The position numbers and the translations under genes are program-made. 7,477 nt of DNA from Chthonomonadaceae bacterium (lineage in GTDB: Bacteria > Armatimonadota > Chthonomonadetes > Chthonomonadales > Chthonomonadaceae): positions 1 through 7,477 of the forward strand of contig JANXLO010000264.1 in assembly GCA_025355115.1 (NCBI GenBank), given 5' to 3'. The notes beneath the pieces were generated by a model that was not told the DNA's origin, did not search any database, and saw only the letters and a program-made list of their open reading frames with translations. Positions 1 through 5,585 of the stretch are shown here, in pieces (position 1 is the first letter of the stretch; the number at the start of each line of letters is the position of its first letter).

Positions 1-255
1 GCGCTCTATCCGCGCTGGGTGAGCGTATTCTTCCTCCGTGGAGCAAGCTTGCCGGATCCGGAGAAGAGGCTGAGTGGAACCGGGAATGTCGCTCGACATT
101 TCGTCTTGAAGTCAGCGGAGGACATCGATGAGCCAGCCGTAGTAACATTGATTGGCCTCGCTCTGGAGGCGGGACTGCCATTATCTGGAGTGCTCCCTGG
201 CCGTCTCGTCGTTAAATCCATTTCGGCAAAACAGCGGACGCGCAGCCCGTCGTGA
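1..255 (+). CDS. DUF1801-type protein, C-terminal part (5' end outside window)
   Basis: The reading frame is open from the first base and ends in TGA at 253-255, so only the last 84 residues are present. It begins ALYPRWVSVFFLRG, then LPDPEKRLSGTGNVARH and a segment around SAEDIDEPAV, ending with VVKSISAKQRTR. This order (YPxWVSLFFL, LPDP..L.G.G...RH, D.DEPAV, basic S.KQR tail) is what I know from DUF1801 (YdhG-like) proteins, which are small, cytosolic and of no established biochemical function. Visible segments are complete, with no frameshift. The methyltransferase start lies 42 bases downstream on the same strand, so the two could be co-transcribed. Family assignment is by recalled motif pattern, not by a search. 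Confidence 0.72.
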   Translation, partial: ALYPRWVSVFFLRGASLPDPEKRLSGTGNVARHFVLKSAEDIDEPAVVTLIGLALEAGLPLSGVLPGRLVVKSISAKQRTRSPS

Positions 256-297
256 AAGCGGAGAAGCGGAGTGTAACCAATGCGAAAGGACTAGCCC

Positions 298-1065
298 GTG
301 AAGGCAGATTTTGGCAGAACTGCGAAGGACTACGCGCGGCATCGCGCGGGCTTTCCACACTCTTTCTTTCAGAGACTTGCACACTTCGGAGTGGGGAATG
401 CGGGGCAACGCATTGTAGATATTGGCACCGGGACGGGCACGTTGGCACGCAGTTTTGCATCACAAGGATGCCGCGTGATTGGGATCGACCCGTCTCAGAC
501 AATGCTAGATGAAGCCCGCCTCCTTGATGAGCAGGCTTCCGTTCACATCGAGTACCGTCTCGCTAGCGCAGAAGCGACAGGCTTGCCGGACGCCTGCGCG
601 GATGCGGTCACGGCCGGGCAGTGCTGGCACTGGTTCAATCGTCCCGTAGCCGTGGAGGAGATCAAGCGCATTCTCGTTCCCAGCGGTCTGCTCGTCATTG
701 CGCACCTGGATTGGCTGCCGCTGACCGGCAATCTTGTCGATCAGACCGAGAGGCTGATCATGACTCACAATCCTCTCTGGAATATGGCTGGCGGCTGTGG
801 GATATATGGCCAGTGGTTGAGAGATGTCGCCGAGGCTGGCTATTTGGACATCGAAAGCTTCTCCTACGATGTCTCCATCTCCTACACGCCCGACAGCTGG
901 AGAGGCAGAATCAGAGCCAGTGCCGGAGTGAGCGCGAGCCTGCCTCCTGAGGGGGTAGCGGCGTTCGATCAGGAACTGAAGGAGCTGCTCCAGACGGGGT
1001 TCCCCGCATCGGAAATCGCGGTCCCTCATCGAGTATTTGCCGTAATCGCCAGATCACCGGCATGA
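298..1065 (+). CDS. class I SAM-dependent methyltransferase
   Basis: A 255-residue protein with the Rossmann-type methyltransferase fold of the Methyltransf_11 kind. Motif I is VDIGTGTGTLA (residues 40-50), the SAM glycine-rich loop. The acidic residue closing strand 2 is D64 in GIDPS. The AEATGLPDACADAV stretch (91-104) is the adenine-side segment, followed by CWHWF (109-113) and the motif III strand VPSGLLVIAH (127-136). The N-terminus DFGRTAKDYARHRAGFP is typical of family members whose starts are known. GTG at 298 is chosen because an in-frame TAG lies just upstream (292-294) and AAAGGA (285-290) sits 7 bases before it. The C-terminal 120 residues, which would select the acceptor, match no subfamily I recognise, so substrate is unknown. 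It probably acts in the cytosol on a small molecule. It follows the DUF1801 gene and converges on the next gene with an 89-bp gap. Confidence 0.9.
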   Translation: MKADFGRTAKDYARHRAGFPHSFFQRLAHFGVGNAGQRIVDIGTGTGTLARSFASQGCRVIGIDPSQTMLDEARLLDEQASVHIEYRLASAEATGLPDACADAVTAGQCWHWFNRPVAVEEIKRILVPSGLLVIAHLDWLPLTGNLVDQTERLIMTHNPLWNMAGGCGIYGQWLRDVAEAGYLDIESFSYDVSISYTPDSWRGRIRASAGVSASLPPEGVAAFDQELKELLQTGFPASEIAVPHRVFAVIARSPA

Positions 1066-1154
1066 GAGACGATATCATGCCTCACCCCGATTAAATTCGG
1101 TCGCCTTGCAGTCACACTATGTTAGTTGGCAATTCGGCGGCATGAAGCCCTTAA

Positions 1155-1892
1155 CTACTCCCCCTTTAGCGAGACGCGCACATCGTTGGTTCCCTGTGAG
1201 TCGTTGTTGGTAAGTGTGAAGACCAGGTCCTTCACAACCGTCGCCTGCGGGACGACGAACAGGATGGAGAAGGAGAGCTTGGCGCCGGGCAGCAGAGGCT
1301 TGCTCTGAATGGGCGCGCCCTCCAGATCGTAGCCGACTGGAACATGTGATCCGCCCTCGTTGTCTGCTAGAGCGTTGTTAATGCTCCTCCCTGCGATGGG
1401 GCGAAGCCAGAATGTCTGCGTGGTTTTTTGGCCGTTGGCAAGTACACAGGCGAGCACCACCAGTTTGTAGCCAGGCTTCGCCCCCACGGCATGCGTCGTT
1501 CGATCATAATTTAGCGTGTCGGCGGGATAGGAGGTCGGCTCAGAGGACGGGGTCTTCATCGTGTATGAGTCGGGCGTCTGAACGCTCACTACTTGAAAGC
1601 GCCATCGTCCGTCGAAGAGCATATCCCCTACTTTGCCCTCCGCCACTCCCTTCACCTGATTGGCTCCGCCTGCCTTCGTGATCTCGTACTTGCCGCCAGC
1701 TCGCTTGGTTACGACCAGGCCGAGCGCCCTGGCGATATCCTCGATCTTTACATAAGGGCTGCCACCGATCAGTCGAACGTCGGCAGAGACAGTCTTGCCA
1801 TTCATGACGAGCGTGTCGCCCGCATGGGCCGGCAGAGCGCATACCGCCAACGAAAGCGCAATCAGACTTTTGCATGAAGATGCTCTGTTCAT
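1155..1892 (-). CDS. secreted stalk-domain (copper amine oxidase N-terminal-like) protein
   Basis: The 245-residue product begins with a Sec signal peptide: basic start, hydrophobic core LIALSLAVCAL, and an AHA|GD cleavage site after residue 24. Residues about 27-75 (LVMNGKTVSADVRLIGG, SPYVKIEDIARALG, then a K.YEI strand) fit the copper amine oxidase N-terminal-like, or stalk, domain. That domain is a surface or adhesion module with no copper chemistry of its own. Residues about 85-243 are predicted mostly beta; GYKLVVLACVLANG and LLPGAKLSFSILFVVP recall DUF4352/telokin-like Ig modules, a looser match. ATG at 1892 is preferred over an in-frame TTG at 1904 because GAGGAG (complement of 1897-1902) is correctly placed and the signal peptide then starts normally. 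Likely a periplasmic or surface protein; no catalytic residues are seen. It is transcribed alone, convergent with the methyltransferase. Confidence 0.78.
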   Translation of the reverse strand: MNRASSCKSLIALSLAVCALPAHAGDTLVMNGKTVSADVRLIGGSPYVKIEDIARALGLVVTKRAGGKYEITKAGGANQVKGVAEGKVGDMLFDGRWRFQVVSVQTPDSYTMKTPSSEPTSYPADTLNYDRTTHAVGAKPGYKLVVLACVLANGQKTTQTFWLRPIAGRSINNALADNEGGSHVPVGYDLEGAPIQSKPLLPGAKLSFSILFVVPQATVVKDLVFTLTNNDSQGTNDVRVSLKGE

Positions 1893-2387
1893 AACTCTCC
1901 TCAACTCCGTGCGTTCACGGTGGGGCTTTCAGAAATGTGGGTCCTTCTCGCATTCAGTGGCCTGGCCAATGGCGTCTCTTTTCTAGTTCGAGCCCCCATC
2001 TACTTTGAATGATATGCTTGCCTCCCCGCTCTTACTTCCAATAGCATAGAAGTTGAAGCCTCACCTATATCGAGAGTGCAAGCACCCGAAGTCGTTTGCA
2101 TAGCAGGACTTATGAGCCGTATATTCAGCATGAAAAAGCAGAATCCTGCGTCGAATGAGGCTTGGGGAAATTCCAAAGCGTAAAGGCTGAGGTGGAAGAG
2201 CCATTCCGGGAGGCTATGCCCTGTCGTGAAGAGACTATGCTCCGAAGCAGAGATTCACTTTCAATGCCCTTGAAATCTCTGGTTTTTCACGGAGACTATG
2301 GACTCTCCTCGGTCGAAGCAGGTATTGCATCAGAAATGGCGAATCTAGCCTCGACCCACTGCTGTCAACCGTGGTCGGAGCCCTGCC
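1893..2387. other. gene-free region between divergent genes
   Basis: These 495 bases contain no reading frame I can support. The open frame that begins at 2162 has no recognisable protein features and runs out of frame through the cyclase gene. The left end must hold the promoter and leader of the minus-strand stalk-domain gene. The right part holds a plausible promoter (2096-2125) and an imperfect hairpin (2250-2279) ahead of the cyclase gene. No tRNA, insertion-sequence end or tandem repeat was seen. Confidence 0.55.
2096..2125 (+). promoter_or_regulatory. possible sigma70-type promoter
   Basis: TTGCAT (2096-2101) and TATATT (2120-2125) are separated by 18 bases. The -10 matches the consensus at 5 of 6 positions, the -35 at only 3 of 6. 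A start near 2132 would give a leader of about 255 bases before the cyclase ORF. Such matches occur by chance, so this is tentative. Confidence 0.25.
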
Positions 2388-2894
2388 ATGCACGAATTTC
2401 CCTCTGGAACCATCACTTTTCTCTTCACGGACATACAGGGCAGCTCCCGACTATGGGAGGAGCATCCACAGGCCATGTCCGCCGTTCTTCTTCGGCACGA
2501 TATCCTTCTGCGGCAAGCCATCGAGGAAAATTCTGGCGTCGTCTTCAAGACCATGGGCGATGCCTTCTGCGCAGCTTTCTCCACAGCCCCGCATGCCATC
2601 AGCGCCGCCCTTGCCGCCCAGAGGGCACTGCAATCAGAAGCATGGCCTGAACCTGTCGTGCTCTGGGTGCGCATGGCCATCCACACGGGGGCAGCGGAGA
2701 CGCGCGAAAGCGACTATTTCGGGCCACCTCTCAACCGAGTTGCCCGCCTCCTGTCCGCCGGGCATGGCGGGCAAACGCTCCTCTCGAATGTAGCCTACGA
2801 CCTGTGCGCGGAATACCTACCCGCAGGCGCTGCACTGGTCGACCTCGGCGCCCACACTCTTCGCGACCTGGGACGCCGCGAGCACGTCTTTTAG
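2388..2894 (+). CDS. truncated class III adenylate/guanylate cyclase domain
   Basis: A 168-residue open frame that is the N-terminal part of the decayed regulator. It starts MHEFPSGTITFLFTDIQGSS, the usual start of this group. Residues expected for catalysis are all visible: metal-binding D15 (FTDIQG) and D58 (KTMGDAF), base-selecting K54 and D109, and transition-state N116 and R120 (NRVAR). The K/D pair favours ATP over GTP, hence cAMP, by homology to characterised class III cyclases. There is no signal peptide or membrane segment, so any product would be cytosolic. The frame ends in TAG at 2892-2894 right after REHVF, where relatives continue with a linker to the ATPase. If expressed, it would be a free cyclase domain without its regulatory half; class III enzymes work as dimers. 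No strong ribosome binding site was seen. Expression and activity are unproven. Confidence 0.75.
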   Translation: MHEFPSGTITFLFTDIQGSSRLWEEHPQAMSAVLLRHDILLRQAIEENSGVVFKTMGDAFCAAFSTAPHAISAALAAQRALQSEAWPEPVVLWVRMAIHTGAAETRESDYFGPPLNRVARLLSAGHGGQTLLSNVAYDLCAEYLPAGAALVDLGAHTLRDLGRREHVF

Positions 2895-3180
2895 CTCCAA
2901 CATCCCGCTTCCCTCGCTCTTCCCGCCCCTGAAGACACTCGATTGCCTGCCCAACAACCTGCCGCAACAGCTCACCTCGTTTGTTGGAAGAGAGAGGGAG
3001 ATTATGGCGGGCAGGAGAGGCTGCTGCTCTGCAGGCTGTGCGCGTTCATGGGAGGTTGGACGCTTTCGGCGGCGGAGCAGGTCGCCGCAGGCAATGGAAT
3101 TGAGGAGTGGGAGGTGTTCGATCTGCTGACGGGTCTTGCGGACAAGAGCCTTGTGCTTGCGGAGGAGCGGCCAGTCGCTT

Positions 3181-3840
3181 ATGGAGAAGAGTTTGGCGAT
3201 CCGGCGGGGTCTGGGCAATGCGCGCGGGATCACTGTCGCCTTGTCTAATCTCGGTTTGGTGGCCCATCAGTCGGGCGACTATAAAAGAGCACGGGCTCTG
3301 CATGAGGAAGCCATGGAGTTGACGCGAGCCAGCGGCGACAGCAAAACTCTCGCGTCTGCTCTAGTGTGTTTGGGGTACACCGCGCTCACTCAAGGAGACT
3401 ATGCAGCGTCGAGAGCCTTCAGCGAGGAGGCGCTGGACCTGTGCCGCCAATTGGGAGACAGACATACCGCCGCGCAAGCGCTGGACAATTTAGGGGATGT
3501 GGCGAGACTATCCGACGAGCTCATCCATGCGCATGCTTGCCATGCCGAAGCCCTCGAAATCGTGGCAGAACTGGGAGATATGCGCCTGGTGGCGCAGTGC
3601 CTGGAGGGACTGGGGAGAGTGGCGTCGGATCTAGGGAATTGGGAGCGGGCCATGCGCATTTTCGCCTTCGAAAACGCCCTGCGTGAAACGCTCTCCTCCC
3701 CTCATCTGCCAGAGGAGCAGAAGATCCAGGACGGCTTCGTCACTGCTGCTCGCTCAAATCTGACTCAGGAGCAATTCGAACTAGCTTGCCGCGAGGGAGC
3801 GGCGATGAGCATGGAACAGGCAATCCAGGACGCTGTATAA
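3181..3840 (+). CDS. TPR-repeat C-terminal fragment of the decayed regulator
   Basis: From ATG 3181 this frame gives 219 residues; the same frame is open upstream to a TTG at 3136, but the sequence there is not family-like. Four TPR-type helical pairs are visible at about residues 16-49, 56-89, 96-129 and 136-168, with the typical ALxxLG..A...GDY..A......AL pattern. The rest (ALRETL...LPEEQ..., then AARSNLTQEQFELACREG and MSMEQAIQDAV) is the C-terminus expected of cyclase/NB-ARC/TPR proteins, so this end is complete. GGAGGAG (3161-3167) lies 13 bases before the ATG, too far for a good ribosome binding site, and is part of the older coding sequence (AEE). TPRs mediate protein binding; alone the fragment has no predicted enzyme activity. 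Most likely a non-functional remnant, although gene finders would report it as a TPR protein. Confidence 0.6.
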   Translation: MEKSLAIRRGLGNARGITVALSNLGLVAHQSGDYKRARALHEEAMELTRASGDSKTLASALVCLGYTALTQGDYAASRAFSEEALDLCRQLGDRHTAAQALDNLGDVARLSDELIHAHACHAEALEIVAELGDMRLVAQCLEGLGRVASDLGNWERAMRIFAFENALRETLSSPHLPEEQKIQDGFVTAARSNLTQEQFELACREGAAMSMEQAIQDAV

Positions 3841-4058
3841 AGGTCGAGCTTTCGGAGGAGGCAGGCGCCGCCAGAGGCCAAGCATATGGCCTGGAGGGAT
3901 CACCGCCCTTTCAGGGGTGGAATGAAGGACCAACCTGCAACCTCTTACGTTCACAAATCGTCAATATAGCTGTTCCGGCAGTCCACTCAGAGACTTGCAG
4001 TCGAAGCTTGATTTGTTTCATTGAAGTCAATGGGACTTCAGATGCAAAATGGAAAACC
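3841..4058 (+). other. intergenic leader with a 7-bp inverted repeat before the MTNG-repeat gene
   Basis: These 218 bases follow the end of the TPR remnant. The open frame of the next gene extends back into them, but the translation there has no secretion signal or conserved pattern. The only structure seen is a perfect inverted repeat, TGAAGTC (4022-4028) and GACTTCA (4034-4040) with a 5-base spacer. Its right edge is 18 bases before the ATG at 4059. It could be an operator or a leader hairpin. Confidence 0.4.
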
Positions 4059-4811
4059 ATGAAAACATTGATTATTAACAGCGCCGCGCTCGCGGTGAGC
4101 ATGCTCGCCGCATCCATGACGCTAGCGGCACCTCCCGCGCCTGGCACGATCCATGTGCGCGGGACCATTCAGAGCCTCACGGGGGGAGTTCTGACCGTCA
4201 AATCTGCTTCGGGTGCTGTTCGTGTGCAGCTCCCCGAGAAGACGCCAGTCGTGAGCGTCATTCCGTCGGATCGCGCGCAGGTCAAGGAGGGCGTATTCCT
4301 CGGCATCGCATCCGTCCCCGGCCCCGGCGGCTCGCGCCAAGCCCGCGAGGTCGTCGTCTTTCCGGAGGCGGCGCGGGGCGCGGGCGAGGGCAACTATGAT
4401 TGGGATCTGCCAGGGGCAGGCGCATCCAAAATGACCAATGGCGCGACCGGTCACTCTCGAATGACGAATGGCACGGCACGGATGACGAACGGCTCCGTCT
4501 CCAGTTCCCGCATGACCAACGGCACGGCTCGCATGACGAACGGCACAGCCTCGGGCTCACGAATGACGAATGGCACAGTCAAGGGCGCTGGAACTTCAGA
4601 GCTGACGCTGGAGTTCAAGGATGGAAACGGCAAGGGGACGCAGAAGCTTACTCTCCCAGCAGGGATTCCGTTCGTGACGTTCGCGCCAGGTCAAATGTCG
4701 CAGCTCACTGCCGGCGCGCATGTTGTCGTCTTCGGCCATCGCGGAGCGGGTGGCACTGTCTCAGGCGAGCGGGTGCTGGTCGGCAAGGACGGTCTTGTCC
4801 CGCCCATGTAG
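4059..4811 (+). CDS. secreted DUF5666-like protein with tandem MTNG repeats
   Basis: A 250-residue exported protein. The signal peptide covers residues 1-23 or 24 (MKTLIINSAALAVSMLAASM, then TLA|APP). Residues about 30-103 form a small beta module of DUF5666 type: HVRGTIQSLTGGVLTVKSA, a T-x-V strand, a VKEGVFLGIASV strand and an AREVVVFPE end strand. After WDLPGAG, residues 125-175 consist of three 17-residue units, each holding two MTNG motifs. Residues about 178-246 form a second beta module (ELTLEFKDGN, LTLPAGIPFVTFAPG, LTAGAHVVVFG) resembling the first. ATG at 4059 is chosen because it opens the signal peptide; the frame continues upstream without any such feature. GGA at 4051-4053 is a weak ribosome binding site. 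Likely periplasmic or surface-attached; no enzymatic residues and no known partner. The repeat block is unusual. Confidence 0.78.
   Translation: MKTLIINSAALAVSMLAASMTLAAPPAPGTIHVRGTIQSLTGGVLTVKSASGAVRVQLPEKTPVVSVIPSDRAQVKEGVFLGIASVPGPGGSRQAREVVVFPEAARGAGEGNYDWDLPGAGASKMTNGATGHSRMTNGTARMTNGSVSSSRMTNGTARMTNGTASGSRMTNGTVKGAGTSELTLEFKDGNGKGTQKLTLPAGIPFVTFAPGQMSQLTAGAHVVVFGHRGAGGTVSGERVLVGKDGLVPPM
4431..4583 (+). repeat. three tandem 51-base units encoding MTNG-rich 17-mers
   Basis: ATG codons of the six MTNG motifs fall at 4431, 4461, 4482, 4512, 4533 and 4563, so spacing alternates strictly 30, 21, 30, 21, 30 bases. This defines three units: MTNGATGHSRMTNGTAR, MTNGSVSSSRMTNGTAR and MTNGTASGSRMTNGTVK. 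The Thr and Asn codons vary between copies (ACC/ACG, AAT/AAC) while the four residues do not. This implies an old duplication kept at protein level rather than recent DNA slippage. Confidence 0.92.
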
Positions 4812-4885
4812 TCCTCTGCACGTCCCTCCGAAATGCTCACGACACTTGCGGATTCGATGTAGACACGATTTGACATCAGTGTGGG

Positions 4886-4911
4886 AGGCGGGACCATCTC
4901 TGGCCCCGCCT
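4886..4911. terminator. hairpin between convergent genes, possible bidirectional terminator
   Basis: AGGCGGG (4886-4892) pairs with CCCGCCT (4905-4911). Inside, CCA (4894-4896) pairs with TGG (4901-4903) around a TCTC loop, with one A/C mismatch between the stems. It lies 74 bases after the stop of the plus-strand gene and 34 bases after that of the minus-strand gene. Neither side has a strong T-run (TTTG at 4917-4920 on the plus side), so efficiency is uncertain. Confidence 0.5.
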
Positions 4912-4945
4912 TACGATTTGTCATCCTGTTCTGCCCCGCTTAGAA

Positions 4946-5371
4946 TCAGAAGCTTCCTCGCTCAATGACGGTGCCATCTGCCTTGACGACAGTGACGACG
5001 TCGCCCTTATGAATGACGGGAACTGACGCGCCGTTGCTTGTATTGATCTCTGCTGCTCCCCGCCACAATTTTAGCGTGAGCGTGCTGACAGTGGAACCAT
5101 TGACGTTGACCGTGAGCACGGTTCCGTCTGCCAAGTTCACTTTTTCGACCTCGACGTTTAGCTGGCGTTGTGCACCAGCGGAACGAAACTCTGCATGTCC
5201 TTCTGGTGTGACGCGGGCGATTGCAGCGCCTGTGAGGCTGATGCGCACACGACTCTGCGCTGTGGCGTTTGAGCCACCATGGTCGGCGTGCGCAGGCGCG
5301 GAACATACGCTGACGATGCCAAGTGCGGGCAGTAGGGCGATGGCAACCGGCCAGTTCATTCTTGTTTTCAT
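4946..5371 (-). CDS. small secreted protein, family not recognised
   Basis: A 141-residue protein with a clear Sec signal peptide: basic MKTRMNWP start, hydrophobic VAIALLPALGIVSV, and AHA|DH cleavage after residue 29. The mature part, about 112 residues, looks all-beta. It has RVRISLTGAAIARVTPEGHAEF, then LNVEVEKVNLADGTVLTV, a TLTLKL strand, ASVPVIHKGDVVTVV and a final GTVIERGSF. I have the impression of a widespread beta-rich secreted family with the pattern LNVEV..VNL..GT.L.V.V.G, but cannot name it. The start at 5371 is supported by AAAGGA 7 bases upstream and by a TATAAT hexamer about 35 bases before the ATG. The only cysteine is in the signal peptide, which lacks a proper lipobox, so a soluble periplasmic or outside location is more likely than a lipoprotein. 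It converges on the MTNG-repeat gene and diverges from the gene at 5586. Confidence 0.72.
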   Translation of the reverse strand: MKTRMNWPVAIALLPALGIVSVCSAPAHADHGGSNATAQSRVRISLTGAAIARVTPEGHAEFRSAGAQRQLNVEVEKVNLADGTVLTVNVNGSTVSTLTLKLWRGAAEINTSNGASVPVIHKGDVVTVVKADGTVIERGSF

Positions 5372-5405
5372 AGTTTTTTCCTTTGCTCAATTCGGATTGA
5401 AGGGC

Positions 5406-5411
5406 ATTATA
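5406..5411 (-). promoter_or_regulatory. TATAAT -10 element for the small secreted protein gene
   Basis: Read on the minus strand, 5411 to 5406 is a perfect TATAAT. Transcription would start near 5399, giving a leader of about 28 bases that includes the AAAGGA ribosome binding site. No good -35 hexamer was found at 16-18 bases upstream (the sequence there is GGCGGG-like), so only the -10 is supported. Confidence 0.4.
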
Positions 5412-5585
5412 GGTGGCGAGAAACGTCCCGCCTGAAGTAGAGGCAGAGTGGTATCTAAAAAATACCGGTTCGTAAAAAATGCTTGTCCTGACGCAGCAGG
5501 ATTCTGGCTATCGACGTGGAACAGACATCATATCGCGGTTGGCCATGATCCTTGATCGCCAGCCATGCGAATTCAGGAGGCCGTT

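Larger units (their letters stand above)
2388..3840 (+). pseudogene. decayed class III cyclase / NB-ARC / winged-helix / TPR regulator
   Basis: Four pieces of one known architecture appear in the right order but in different frames. (1) Class III nucleotide cyclase, 2388-2894. (2) Linker PLPSLFPPLKTLD...LPNNLPQQLTSFVGREREI, 2905-3003, in the second frame; in relatives this runs straight into an NB-ARC ATPase. (3) A winged-helix-like remnant ERLLLCRLCAFMGGWTLSAAEQV...FDLLTGLADKSLVLAEE, about 3015-3167, back in the cyclase frame. (4) TPRs and the family's usual C-terminus, from about 3172 to 3840, again in the second frame. The ATPase P-loop and remaining NB-ARC motifs, normally a few hundred residues between pieces 2 and 3, are missing. 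The end of the winged-helix region and early TPRs are missing between 3 and 4. Intact relatives are far longer, roughly 900 residues or more. Loss of whole domains rules out simple sequencing error. The original role was presumably signal-sensing STAND-type regulation; that function must be gone. Confidence 0.85.

Noticed and set aside
505..1029. 174-codon minus-strand frame inside the methyltransferase
   Set aside because: It is entirely antisense to a gene with clear SAM-binding motifs and shows no domain of its own.
2162..2650. Open frame of 162 codons crossing into the cyclase gene
   Set aside because: It overlaps the cyclase in another frame; its sequence is rich in scattered Cys, Arg and His with no domain pattern, and it lacks a convincing ribosome binding site.
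2388..3840. Programmed frameshifting joining the cyclase and TPR parts
   Set aside because: A +1 slip at 2889-2892 could bypass the first stop, but that frame then ends at 3127-3129 and the ATPase is absent, so at least two more shifts would be needed; decay is simpler.
3786..4058. Longer N-terminus for the MTNG-repeat protein
   Set aside because: The extension overlaps the TPR remnant, would bury the signal peptide internally and has no family-like sequence.
4431..4583. CRISPR-like array
   Set aside because: The regular spacing is coding (in frame, synonymous variation), units are contiguous without unique spacers, and there are no cas genes.
4451..4633. Minus-strand frame with repeated PFVIR / PFVMR motifs
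   Set aside because: The repetition is only the complement of the MTNG repeat codons; no start signal or context supports expression.
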